Shown piece after piece: positions 1 through 5,819 of a stretch of 6,624 nt of DNA. The stretch is from Rickettsia endosymbiont of Bryobia graminum (lineage in GTDB: Bacteria; Pseudomonadota; Alphaproteobacteria; Rickettsiales; Rickettsiaceae), in the NCBI GenBank assembly GCA_020881085.1, contig JAJIYR010000157.1, forward strand, positions 1 through 6,624. Direction: 5' to 3'. Below the pieces are notes generated by a model that saw only the letters and a list, made by a program, of their open reading frames with translations, was not told the DNA's origin and ran no database searches. Each line of letters opens with the position of its first letter. Position 1 is the stretch's first letter. Position numbers and translations under genes: made by a program.

Positions 1-1
1 G

Positions 2-127
2 CATTTGATCGAGAACTTTTTTGCAAAACTAAAGCAATATAGAGCAATCGCAACACGATATGACAAAACCTCTCAAAACTTTTTGGGGGCTATTTATATG
101 GCTGCCACGGTAATTTGGCTCAATTGA
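2..127 (+). CDS. IS5-family transposase, C-terminal fragment (cut by window edge)
   Basis: Only the last 41 codons are in the window, read in frame from base 2 to the TGA at 125-127. They contain ENFFAKLKQYRAIATRYDK and end in AATVIWLN. This is the typical C-terminal helix of DDE transposases of the IS5 family: the Glu of ENFF is probably the last catalytic acidic residue, and the basic RxxxRYDK motif follows it. Recognition is from the family pattern; the IS subgroup and whether the upstream part is intact cannot be judged. The inverted repeat marking the right end of this element should lie shortly after the stop. The stretch around 131-143 (CACGCCCTAATAG) is the obvious place to look, but without the left end this cannot be confirmed. 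Confidence 0.85.
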   Translation, partial: HLIENFFAKLKQYRAIATRYDKTSQNFLGAIYMAATVIWLN

Positions 128-218
128 TCACACGCCCTAATAGTTACGTTTCAACACCATATGAATTTTATTTTAAAAGATGCTAAGGATTATGCTGATA
201 CAGCAGCCATGCAGTACG

Positions 219-235
219 GCATTGTTGAATAAATA
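219..235 (+). repeat. 17-bp repeat, IS903-like terminal repeat (copy 1)
   Basis: GCATTGTTGAATAAATA occurs here and, identically and in the same orientation, at 2498-2514. With the preceding G (218) it resembles the terminal inverted repeat of IS903-type IS5-family elements (GGCTTTGTTGAATAAATC, from memory). Read that way, this is a left end pointing right, yet no transposase of that kind follows. It would then be a solo end left by deletion. The match to IS903 is family knowledge; the identity of the two copies is directly visible. Confidence 0.6.
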
Positions 236-294
236 GAATAAATTGCCCCTAACAACAAAACATTAACAAAATTTAACTAATTTTTCTCTTGTTT

Positions 295-326
295 TATTTT
301 TAAATTTTATTATTTTTAAATTTCAT
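295..326 (+). repeat. 16-bp tandem duplication in the leader of the TPR-like gene
   Basis: TATTTTTAAATTTTAT (295-310) is followed directly by TATTTTTAAATTTCAT (311-326), 15 of 16 bases identical. It lies about 115-145 bp before the start codon. Such A/T tracts can bend DNA or act as an UP element. It may equally be replication slippage in an AT-rich spacer. Confidence 0.6.
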
Positions 327-344
327 TATAGTGCCAAGCTAACT

Positions 345-361
345 TTGCCGTAAAGCGGTAA
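345..361 (+). other. small hairpin in the leader
   Basis: TTGCCG (345-350) pairs with CGGTAA (356-361) across the loop TAAAG, giving six base pairs including one G-T wobble. It sits in the only GC-richer patch of the leader (about 331-381), which makes it stand out. No poly-T follows directly, so it is not a clear terminator. It could be a 5' UTR structure or part of a decayed repeat. Confidence 0.3.
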
Positions 362-429
362 GAGGTTGCGGTTTTAAACGGAAAAATAGTTTTTTGTTAA
401 TTAAACTTATGAAATATTAATAAAAATAT

Positions 430-433
430 GGAG
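430..433 (+). promoter_or_regulatory. ribosome binding site of the TPR-like gene
   Basis: GGAG lies 8 bases before the ATG at 442 and fixes that codon as the start. Confidence 0.75.
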
Positions 434-441
434 AATAATAT

Positions 442-2442
442 ATGGCTAAATCTAGAATAGGAACTCTTAGTAGATCAAAATCACCTTCGACTTTAACAAA
501 GTCTGGATCTTCTATAGCGTCATTTGCCAGTGACTCATTATCTACATTATCAGGAGATACTATTGATGGTGGAACAAAGTATATAAAGATGAAGAGTGAA
601 AAGTTGCAGGAATTATTTTCAGATAACCAAGAATCAATTACTGCTGCTTTAGATGAAGCTAACAATAATCTTGCAAAATGTGGTAAGTTAATAAAAAAAG
701 CACTAAAACTTACTATACCATCAGACGCAAAAGCTTATTTTATGGCTCTAGATATAGTTTATGAAATTCAAGATGGCAAAAACGTGAAGTTTAAGACTTT
801 CGATCCTCTTAGAATTATTGCTAATAAAGAGGATCGTACGTCTATTGTACATTTAAAGTCATTTAAAATGGCATTAGATCATATTAGCAAAATACCATTG
901 AAAGATACAAAAAATAATATTGATGCTTTAAAGATTTTAGTAGAAAAGGAGATAGAAGATATTATTGCAAAATTTATCGAAAAGAATATAGACACTATAG
1001 AAGAATATAACAAATATAAAGAAGAAATTAAGAAATTAGGGGAAGGATATTTTAACGGTCAAGAATATTCTGAATTTAATAAGAAATTCATAGATTTAGC
1101 AATAAAATTTGCAGATTATACTACTGCTGCTGAGTATATGATAGGAGTCTGTAACAAAAATGATGATTATGCTAGTGTTATCCAGTTGCTAAAAACACTA
1201 AAGGAAATAGGAACTATAGGTAAAACCCTAGAAGCTAAACAGAAATTGTTTAAGGCAGCTAGAGAGATTTTGAAAAAAATTACAAAGGAAGATGAGCCAG
1301 AAAACCAAAAAGCAGAAACTGATTATTATAAATTTCTGGTAAATTATACAAAGATATCTTTTGACGACGAGGCTATTGGCAAATTAATGGTTAAAGCTTC
1401 GAATAGGCTTGAAGTGTTTACTGAAGTTGATGATATTAAGCCATTAATTTATATGGCTGAAAAATATAATGGGGAAGATATTGGTAATAACGCGTTTAAT
1501 CAAGTTGCTAGAGTAATATATAAAAAAGACCTTCAAAAGGCTGTTGAAGATAATAAATATACAAGTGATATTCTTCTTCAAGTTGGAATACATGCTTACA
1601 ACGATGGTAAATTTCAAGAAGCTGTAGGGCTTTTTAACAATGTTGCTAAATCTAATGGAATAAAAGGAGCCACCGCAGCTTTATGGCATGCAAAAGTAAT
1701 TATGAGAAATTTTGATAGTTTACATCCAAACGAAACAGGCGATGTTAAGGAAAAACTTATAAAAGATATATTAAAATCTGCTATAGGAAAGTCTCCAAAT
1801 ATTTATATAGAATCAAACAAATTAGAAACTTTAGTGCCTTTAATTAAAGTTTACTGTGAAAAGAAAATGGTTACTCAATTCAGAAATACATTAGAAAAAT
1901 GTTATGAATTAGTAAACAATCCAGTTAATGCTGAATGGGATCAGGATAAATTAACATCAACATTAATGGATTTTGCTAAATGGACAAGAAAATCAGGCAA
2001 ATTAGATGATGCAACGATGATTTTTGATGCTATCGGCAAGACATCAATACCACTTAGTGTGCAATTAGAAATAAAGAGGGAATTAGAGAATATCAAAGAA
2101 GTAAAAGAAGCAAAAGAGTCTTTATCAAAATCAGATCCAATGGACAAGTTGGAGCAAAAATATAAAGAAGATTTAGCTAAACATTCAAAAGAGTATTATG
2201 CAGGCTACAAGAAATATAGAGAGGATTTTCTTGAAAAGAAATTAGGTATTGATCAAGCTAAATATCAGGCGCAAGTTGACCGTAATAATGATAAATATTT
2301 AAGTGAACAACAAAATATGCAACAGGCATATGTTAAAAAAGTACATACTTATCAACACTATGAACATATAATTACAACTTTTTGCCCTCTGGAGGCACAT
2401 GATGATGTAGGCGCTATTGGTGTTCATCATGATGCTATGTAA
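442..2442 (+). CDS. Hypothetical TPR-like helical repeat protein, 666 aa
   Basis: I do not recognise a named family. The start is supported by GGAG 8 bases upstream. Residues 1-45 are Ser/Thr/Gly-rich and basic (MAKSRIGTLSRSKSPSTLTK), probably disordered, with no hydrophobic signal peptide. From about 50 to 535 the protein is predicted to be almost all helix. Several stretches fit the TPR pattern of paired helices with small residues at fixed spacing: about 211-256 (FADYTTAAEYMIGV), most clearly about 376-425 (GIHAYNDGKFQEAVGLFNNV), and about 508-535 (WTRKSGKLDDATMIFDAIGK). Residues about 543-640 are Lys/Glu/Gln-rich and may form a coiled coil. The last 30 residues change character and are His-rich, with HTYQHYEH and GVHHDAM. 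No catalytic motif is visible. A protein-binding scaffold or secreted effector would fit TPR-type proteins of Rickettsiales, but that is inference. It stands alone between IS remnants and a 17-bp direct repeat, so it may be accessory. The frame is long and intact, so it is probably under selection. Confidence 0.85.
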   Translation: MAKSRIGTLSRSKSPSTLTKSGSSIASFASDSLSTLSGDTIDGGTKYIKMKSEKLQELFSDNQESITAALDEANNNLAKCGKLIKKALKLTIPSDAKAYFMALDIVYEIQDGKNVKFKTFDPLRIIANKEDRTSIVHLKSFKMALDHISKIPLKDTKNNIDALKILVEKEIEDIIAKFIEKNIDTIEEYNKYKEEIKKLGEGYFNGQEYSEFNKKFIDLAIKFADYTTAAEYMIGVCNKNDDYASVIQLLKTLKEIGTIGKTLEAKQKLFKAAREILKKITKEDEPENQKAETDYYKFLVNYTKISFDDEAIGKLMVKASNRLEVFTEVDDIKPLIYMAEKYNGEDIGNNAFNQVARVIYKKDLQKAVEDNKYTSDILLQVGIHAYNDGKFQEAVGLFNNVAKSNGIKGATAALWHAKVIMRNFDSLHPNETGDVKEKLIKDILKSAIGKSPNIYIESNKLETLVPLIKVYCEKKMVTQFRNTLEKCYELVNNPVNAEWDQDKLTSTLMDFAKWTRKSGKLDDATMIFDAIGKTSIPLSVQLEIKRELENIKEVKEAKESLSKSDPMDKLEQKYKEDLAKHSKEYYAGYKKYREDFLEKKLGIDQAKYQAQVDRNNDKYLSEQQNMQQAYVKKVHTYQHYEHIITTFCPLEAHDDVGAIGVHHDAM

Positions 2443-2456
2443 TCTTGGTTTCAAGA
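2443..2456 (+). other. short hairpin directly after the TPR-like gene
   Basis: TCTTG (2443-2447) pairs with CAAGA (2452-2456) across GTTT, immediately after the stop codon. No T-tract follows, so it is a poor intrinsic terminator. It may still protect the 3' end of the mRNA. Confidence 0.25.
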
Positions 2457-2497
2457 ACTAGCAATTGCATACAAGTGTAATGTAGCTATAGTTTGCA

Positions 2498-2514
2498 GCA
2501 TTGTTGAATAAATA
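2498..2514 (+). repeat. 17-bp repeat, IS903-like terminal repeat (copy 2)
   Basis: GCATTGTTGAATAAATA is identical and in the same orientation to 219-235. The flanking base before it is A here and G in the first copy. No transposase of the matching type follows to the right; the IS relic next to it is of the IS6 family and on the other strand. The two copies bracket the TPR-like gene as direct repeats about 2.28 kb apart. Confidence 0.6.
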
Positions 2515-2533
2515 TTTATATTATTTTACTAGA

Positions 2534-2579
2534 CAGGTAATATATAGGTATTACAATTGTAATACCTATATATTACCTG
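2534..2579. repeat. perfect 46-bp palindrome with no loop
   Basis: The 23 bases from 2534 (CAGGTAATATATAGGTATTA...) are exactly mirrored by 2557-2579. The centre is CAA|TTG at 2556/2557 and there is no mismatch. It lies about 90 bp after the TPR-like gene and just beyond the 3' edge of the IS6 relic. In RNA it would be a long hairpin, in supercoiled DNA a cruciform. There is no T-tract on either side, so a classic terminator is unlikely, though it could still end or stabilise transcripts from both sides. It could also be two abutting copies of an IS end or a small palindromic repeat element. Confidence 0.85.
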
Positions 2580-2586
2580 GAGATTA

Positions 2587-2814
2587 TATATGTCATCTAA
2601 AATTCTTCATCTAGACTCTAAAGGTTTTTCTCTCATACTTACTTATCTTACAAGCTATCTTTGAAAGATGGCGTAATCTATTGATATTCCTCTAATACTA
2701 GCTATTTCCTCTAAGTCCCTATAACTCAAGGAAAATCTACACTTAATAGACAAATAATATTATTATTTCAGGGAATAAGCAGAAGCCTTTAAAATATTTA
2801 TATAATTTAGGCAT
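2587..2814 (-). pseudogene. IS6-family transposase relic (N-terminal part, frameshifted)
   Basis: On the minus strand an ATG at 2814 opens MPKLYKYFKG, then FCLFPEIIILFVY, and stops at 2743-2745. After a frameshift the reading resumes as FSLSYRDLEEIASIRGIS and IDYA (2735-2670). FPPEII and the FSLSYRDLEE block followed by RGI-x-(V/I)-D-(H/Y)-(A/S) are the hallmark N-terminal region of IS6/IS26-type transposases, which includes the DNA-binding helix-turn-helix. Downstream, stops and another shift follow. SLDEEF at about 2617-2600 and the following MTYI may be the worn remains of the W-R-x-DETY motif that holds the first catalytic Asp. IS6 transposases are usually about 230-240 aa; only about a third is traceable here and the catalytic core is missing, so this is dead. 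No IS6-type terminal repeat was recognised at either side. Confidence 0.8.
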
Positions 2815-2925
2815 ATGGGCAGGAGAATATTTATTCTTCTTTACTCTCCTATCTACTCAATGTTCTCTATCTTTCCAAGCCATTTTACTCATTGACTTAT
2901 TCAAATTCGATTGATCCAAAATGCA
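2815..2925. other. decayed spacer between UDG 3' end and IS6 relic
   Basis: No gene is supported. On the minus strand the frame of the IS6 relic extends upstream as MSKMAWKDREH, stop, VDRRVKKNKYSPAH before the ATG at 2814. That may be part of a worn coding sequence or simply an AT-rich open stretch. No terminator for the convergent end of the uracil-DNA glycosylase gene is evident. Confidence 0.35.
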
Positions 2926-3771
2926 CTACCCTAAATTCTCAATGATAAACTCTTGGATTTTTAATAAATCATACCAAGTAGTTTTTTTCTGCATTGGTTG
3001 CCTTAGTAAATAAGCAGGATGGAAAATAGCTGTTGTTTGAATTGGATTAGTGAGATATTGATTATTATACAAATAATATTCCTGTCTAATTTTACTAATA
3101 CCAGCATTTTTGCCAAGTAGACTAGTTGCAGCAACATTCCCTATTAAAACTATTAACTTAGGGTTTATTAATGCAATATGCTTTTCTACAAAAGGTCGAC
3201 AAATATCTATCTCTTCTTGAGTTGGTTGGCGATTAGCAGGAGGTCTCCAAAAAACCGTATTAGTAATATAGGCATTATCTTTCCTAGAAATATTTATAGA
3301 AGCCAAAATATTATCTAGTAACTTTCCACTTTCACCACAAAAAGGTATCCCCTGAAAATCTTCATTACTTCCTGGTGCCTCACCGATAAACATAATTGGA
3401 CTTCGTGGATTGCCATCTGAAAATACGGTGTTAGTTGCTAATTTCTTTAAACCGCACCCATTAAAATTCATTAAGGAATTTCTTAAATCTTCAAGAGTTT
3501 TCGCTGAATCTGCTAAAGTTCTTGCAAGTTTTACAGCAGAATTATTATCTTCCATGGTTTTTACATTATTAGAATCTTTCAAAGATTGACCCATGTTATT
3601 TTTCTCTTCATTCTTTAATTTATTTTGATATAATGATGGTTCTACTGATTGGTTATTTTTAATATTAGAACTAACGAATATTTTATTATCTTTCCTACTG
3701 GATTTAGAAAGATAATATTCTATGCCAATTGCTTGCAACCACTTAAGTTGGTTGATTTTTCCTATGTACAT
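2926..3771 (-). CDS. Uracil-DNA glycosylase, family-4-like (alphaproteobacterial type)
   Basis: Removes uracil from DNA after cytosine deamination or dUTP misincorporation, starting base excision repair. The catalytic domain spans about residues 104-278 of 281. Motif A is GEAPGSNEDFQGIPF (130-144), followed by CGESGKLLD (145-153), ITNTVFWRPPANRQPT (169-184), the core strand LIVLIGNVAA (206-215) and motif B HPAYLLRQP (251-259), whose His contacts uracil. Iron-sulfur family-4 enzymes use four cysteines. Here C106 and C191 remain at two expected positions, while the others appear as F103 (before NGC) and W175 (in VFWRPP), so a 4Fe-4S cluster is unlikely. This pattern is common in alphaproteobacterial members. 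The N-terminus (INQLKWLQAIGIEYYLS) also fits that group. A low-complexity linker (about 25-80), rich in Asn, Ser and Lys, joins it to the catalytic part. The start has no Shine-Dalgarno sequence. Divergent from rluD. Confidence 0.92.
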   Translation of the reverse strand: MYIGKINQLKWLQAIGIEYYLSKSSRKDNKIFVSSNIKNNQSVEPSLYQNKLKNEEKNNMGQSLKDSNNVKTMEDNNSAVKLARTLADSAKTLEDLRNSLMNFNGCGLKKLATNTVFSDGNPRSPIMFIGEAPGSNEDFQGIPFCGESGKLLDNILASINISRKDNAYITNTVFWRPPANRQPTQEEIDICRPFVEKHIALINPKLIVLIGNVAATSLLGKNAGISKIRQEYYLYNNQYLTNPIQTTAIFHPAYLLRQPMQKKTTWYDLLKIQEFIIENLG

Positions 3772-3797
3772 CTTAAATTATATATAAAAATTCTTAA
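3772..3797. promoter_or_regulatory. 26-bp divergent intergenic region, UDG / rluD
   Basis: Only 26 bases, all A/T apart from a few, separate the two start codons. On the minus strand TATAAT (3782-3777) is a perfect -10 hexamer only five bases before the glycosylase ATG at 3771, so transcription would begin about at the start codon. On the plus strand TATATA (3779-3786) precedes the rluD ATG at 3798 by about a dozen bases. Neither gene has a recognisable ribosome binding site. Both transcripts could therefore be leaderless, or start inside the opposite gene. The -35 positions are weak (TTGATT at 3752-3757 is too far for a normal spacer). Confidence 0.4.
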
Positions 3798-4739
3798 ATG
3801 ATTAAACAATATACTATACCGCAAAACTTAGCTGGCGCTAGACTTGATAAAGCTTTGGTATACCTTATTAATAAATCATCTCGAAGCCAGATTCAACGAA
3901 TTATAAACAATTATCAAGTGAAAGTTAATAGTTTAATTATTTCTGATTCCAACTTTCAGGTCAAGGAGAATGATATTATTATAGTAGATTTTAAAGACCC
4001 TACTCCTCTAACAATGCAAGAAGCTAATATTGAACTTGATATTTTTTATGAAGATACAGATTTAATAGTAATTAATAAAGCTGCTGGTATGACAGTACAT
4101 CCAGGTAGCGGCAATCATCAAGATACTCTAGTCAATGCCTTGTTATATCATACAAAATTTTTATCTAACATAGGTGGTCTAGAAAGACCAGGGGTGGTTC
4201 ATCGCTTAGATAAAGATACATCTGGGCTTATGGTAATCGCCAAGAATAATTTTGCTCATGTAAATCTTGCCAAACAAATTGAAAGTCGTAACCTTACAAG
4301 AAAATATAAAGCGTTAGTTTGGGGAATAATGAATCCAGCAGCTGGAACTATTAGAAATAATATCGGGCGTAGTAGAATAGATAGACAAAAAATGACTATA
4401 TTAAAATTTGGTGGCAAAGAAGCTATTACTAATTACAAAACGGAAGAAGTATTTTTTAATGGTTTAATCAGTATAGTAGAATGTAAACTTACTACTGGTC
4501 GCACTCATCAGATTAGAGTTCAATTGAGCCATTTACAACATTCTGTAGTAGGAGATCAAACTTATGGTAATAATAATAGAAAACTTACTCAAGCTCCTGA
4601 TATAGTAAAGCAAAAACTACTAAAGTTAAAAAGACAGGCTTTACATTCTTGGTATATAAGTTTTACTCATCCTATAACTAGCAAGCTATTAGAATTTGAA
4701 TCTCCTTTACCTAAAGATATTATAGAAATAATTTCATGA
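3798..4739 (+). CDS. rluD: 23S rRNA pseudouridine synthase, RluA family, RluD type
   Basis: Converts uridines in 23S rRNA to pseudouridine; E. coli RluD modifies U1911, U1915 and U1917 in helix 69, at the subunit interface near the decoding centre. An S4 RNA-binding domain occupies about residues 12-65 (ARLDKALVYLINKSSRSQIQ). The RluA catalytic domain follows: DLIVINKAAGMTVHPGSG (88-105), the active-site block GVVHRLDKDTSGLMVIAKN (132-150) with catalytic Asp138, RKYKALVWG (168-176), GTI...IGRSRIDRQKM with GGKEAITNY (205-213), and GRTHQIRVQLSHL (234-246) with VGDQTYG. The KDTSGLMV and GTI/IGR features fit RluD better than RluC, but the exact target bases are inferred. At 313 aa it is close to the 326 aa of E. 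coli RluD, and all key residues are present. No Shine-Dalgarno sequence is seen. Its TGA overlaps the prmC ATG, so the two form an operon. Confidence 0.93.
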   Translation: MIKQYTIPQNLAGARLDKALVYLINKSSRSQIQRIINNYQVKVNSLIISDSNFQVKENDIIIVDFKDPTPLTMQEANIELDIFYEDTDLIVINKAAGMTVHPGSGNHQDTLVNALLYHTKFLSNIGGLERPGVVHRLDKDTSGLMVIAKNNFAHVNLAKQIESRNLTRKYKALVWGIMNPAAGTIRNNIGRSRIDRQKMTILKFGGKEAITNYKTEEVFFNGLISIVECKLTTGRTHQIRVQLSHLQHSVVGDQTYGNNNRKLTQAPDIVKQKLLKLKRQALHSWYISFTHPITSKLLEFESPLPKDIIEIIS

Positions 4740-5578
4740 ATATAAAAGAAGCTTTAGTTAAGGCTGCCTCTAAATTACAATCTAGTTATATTTCATCGCC
4801 AAATCTAGAAGCAAGAATATTATTAGAGCATGCAACTAAAAAACCAATAGAATATTTATTAGCGAGATCTGATGAAGAATTACCAATTAAACAACAAATT
4901 ATTTTTGAGGAATTAATCAATCGCCGCCTTTCTTTAGAACCGATAGCATATATTACTGGTATTAAAGAGTTTTACGGTCATGAATTTGTTGTAAATAATA
5001 ATGTACTAATCCCTAGACAAGATACTGAAATTCTAATTAAAGCTATTTTAGATAATAGTAAAACAAATTCTGCCATAAGAATACTAGATCTAGGAACTGG
5101 TAGCGGTTGTATCACAATTAGTCTATTATTAGAGATGCCTAAGGCTAGAGCAATAGCTACTGATATCAGTAATGAAGTTATAATCATTGCTACTCAGAAT
5201 TCTACAAAGCATGGGGTTCTAGACAGGTTACAAATAATTAATAGTCATTGGTTTGAAAGCCTAGAAGATCAAAAATTTGATATTATTGTAAGCAATCCAC
5301 CGTATATTTCTAAAAAAGAAGTAGATTATATTACTCCTGAAACTCTCAAATACGAACCAAACCTTGCTTTATTTGCTCAAGATAATGGTTTAGCTGCATA
5401 TTATTCAATAGCTAAAGAGGCCAAAAAATTCTTAAAAAATGATGGAAAATTATTTCTAGAAATTGGTTTTAACCAATCAACAGCAGTTAAAGAAATTTTT
5501 AGCGCTTATAATTATATATTTAACCAAGCCTATAAAGATTTAGCAGAATATGATAGGGTCTTGTTGTTTTCTTATTGA
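4736..5578 (+). CDS. prmC: Release factor glutamine methyltransferase PrmC (HemK)
   Basis: Uses S-adenosylmethionine to N5-methylate the Gln of the GGQ motif in release factors RF1 and RF2, which speeds peptide release. An N-terminal helical domain (about 1-75) that recognises the release factor ends in EPIAYITGIKEFYGHEFVV. LIPRQDTE (91-98) follows, then the SAM-binding motif ILDLGTGSG (116-124), an acidic residue in ATDIS (Asp143), and the catalytic NPPY motif (187-190, in VSNPPYIS) that holds the substrate glutamine. The C-terminal part (LFLEIGFNQ, YDRVLLF) completes the Rossmann-like methyltransferase fold. Length 280 aa is normal for PrmC. In Rickettsia species PrmC is commonly fused to the tRNA methyltransferase TrmB; here the gene ends after the PrmC part and no TrmB sequence follows. 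The ATG overlaps the rluD stop (ATGA, 4736-4739) with no separate ribosome binding site, implying translational coupling. Confidence 0.95.
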   Translation: MNIKEALVKAASKLQSSYISSPNLEARILLEHATKKPIEYLLARSDEELPIKQQIIFEELINRRLSLEPIAYITGIKEFYGHEFVVNNNVLIPRQDTEILIKAILDNSKTNSAIRILDLGTGSGCITISLLLEMPKARAIATDISNEVIIIATQNSTKHGVLDRLQIINSHWFESLEDQKFDIIVSNPPYISKKEVDYITPETLKYEPNLALFAQDNGLAAYYSIAKEAKKFLKNDGKLFLEIGFNQSTAVKEIFSAYNYIFNQAYKDLAEYDRVLLFSY

Positions 5579-5585
5579 AGCACGG

Positions 5586-5641
5586 AATAGCCCTAAGACA
5601 ACGACTGAACATTGTCAAATTACTAATAGAAGGCTATTTTT
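5586..5641 (+). terminator. possible terminator of rluD-prmC
   Basis: AATAGCC (5586-5592) pairs with GGCTATT (5632-5638), which runs into a T-tract (5637-5641). Inside the loop GACAA (5597-5601) pairs with TTGTC (5612-5616). The outer loop of 39 bases is long for an intrinsic terminator, which lowers confidence. It begins 8 bases after the prmC stop. Confidence 0.4.
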
Positions 5642-5750
5642 AGATTTCCACGTTCACATTACATACTAGATATCACTAGATTCAAATCCTTCACCACTAA
5701 ATTACACTCACTTAGCTTAATAGTATTTTCGTAACCAATTCTGTAAAAAG

Positions 5751-5764
5751 TGAAAATATTTTCA
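5751..5764. promoter_or_regulatory. 14-bp palindrome, possible operator of the secreted-protein gene
   Basis: TGAAAATATTTTCA is a perfect palindrome 56 bases before the ATG at 5820. Related half-sites lie close by: TATTTTCG at 5724-5731 and CATTTTCA at 5779-5786. A -35-like TTGAAT (5765-5770) and -10-like TATTAA (5786-5791) follow with a 15-bp spacer. The palindrome would abut the -35 element, a usual place for a regulator site. The AT-rich context makes chance occurrence possible. The rest of the gap 5642-5819 shows nothing else. Confidence 0.35.
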
Positions 5765-5806
5765 TTGAATAAAATACCATTTTCATATTAACTAAAGACA
5801 ATTAAT

Positions 5807-5812
5807 AAGGAG
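5807..5812 (+). promoter_or_regulatory. ribosome binding site of the secreted-protein gene
   Basis: AAGGAG, 7 bases before the ATG at 5820, is the strongest Shine-Dalgarno match in the window. It shows that the real start of the interrupted gene is 5820, not the internal ATG at 6033. Confidence 0.8.
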
Positions 5813-5819
5813 AAAAAGA

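Larger units (their letters stand above)
128..441. other. IS-derived and 5' leader region without a confident gene
   Basis: This 314-bp gap lies between the IS5 transposase stop and the TPR-like gene. The left part (128-235) is probably the end of the IS5 element plus older debris. It holds a 23-codon reading frame (ATG 161, TAA 230-232, ending QYGIVE) without a ribosome binding site, so I do not call it a gene. Its last codons coincide with the 17-bp repeat at 219-235. The right part (236-441) is very AT-rich and should carry the promoter of the downstream gene. TTGTTA (394-399) and TATTAA (415-420) are a possible -35/-10 pair with a short 15-bp spacer, but in such AT-rich DNA this is weak evidence. 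Confidence 0.5.

Noticed and set aside
161..232. 23-codon reading frame ending QYGIVE
   Set aside because: No ribosome binding site, very short, and its end coincides with an IS-end-like repeat. More likely debris than a gene.
417..665. Minus-strand open frame of 82 aa
   Set aside because: Antisense shadow of the start of the TPR-like gene; no supporting features.
1941..2147. Minus-strand open frame of 68 aa
   Set aside because: Antisense shadow inside the TPR-like gene.
219..2514. Composite transposon carrying the TPR-like gene
   Set aside because: The repeats are direct, not inverted, no transposase goes with them, and the nearby IS pieces belong to other families. Kept only as a finding about the repeats.
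3560..3700. Rickettsia palindromic element inserted in the glycosylase linker
   Set aside because: The linker is lineage-specific and low-complexity, but I see no long inverted repeat in it, which such elements would show.
4978..5187. Minus-strand open frame of 69 aa, hydrophobic
   Set aside because: Antisense shadow of the prmC SAM-binding region; the hydrophobic look comes from complementing codons of that region.
5665..5700. tRNA-like T-arm (GATTCAAATCC on the plus strand)
   Set aside because: The loop fits but the flanking five bases do not pair, and there is no acceptor or anticodon arm. Not a tRNA, and too little for an attachment site.
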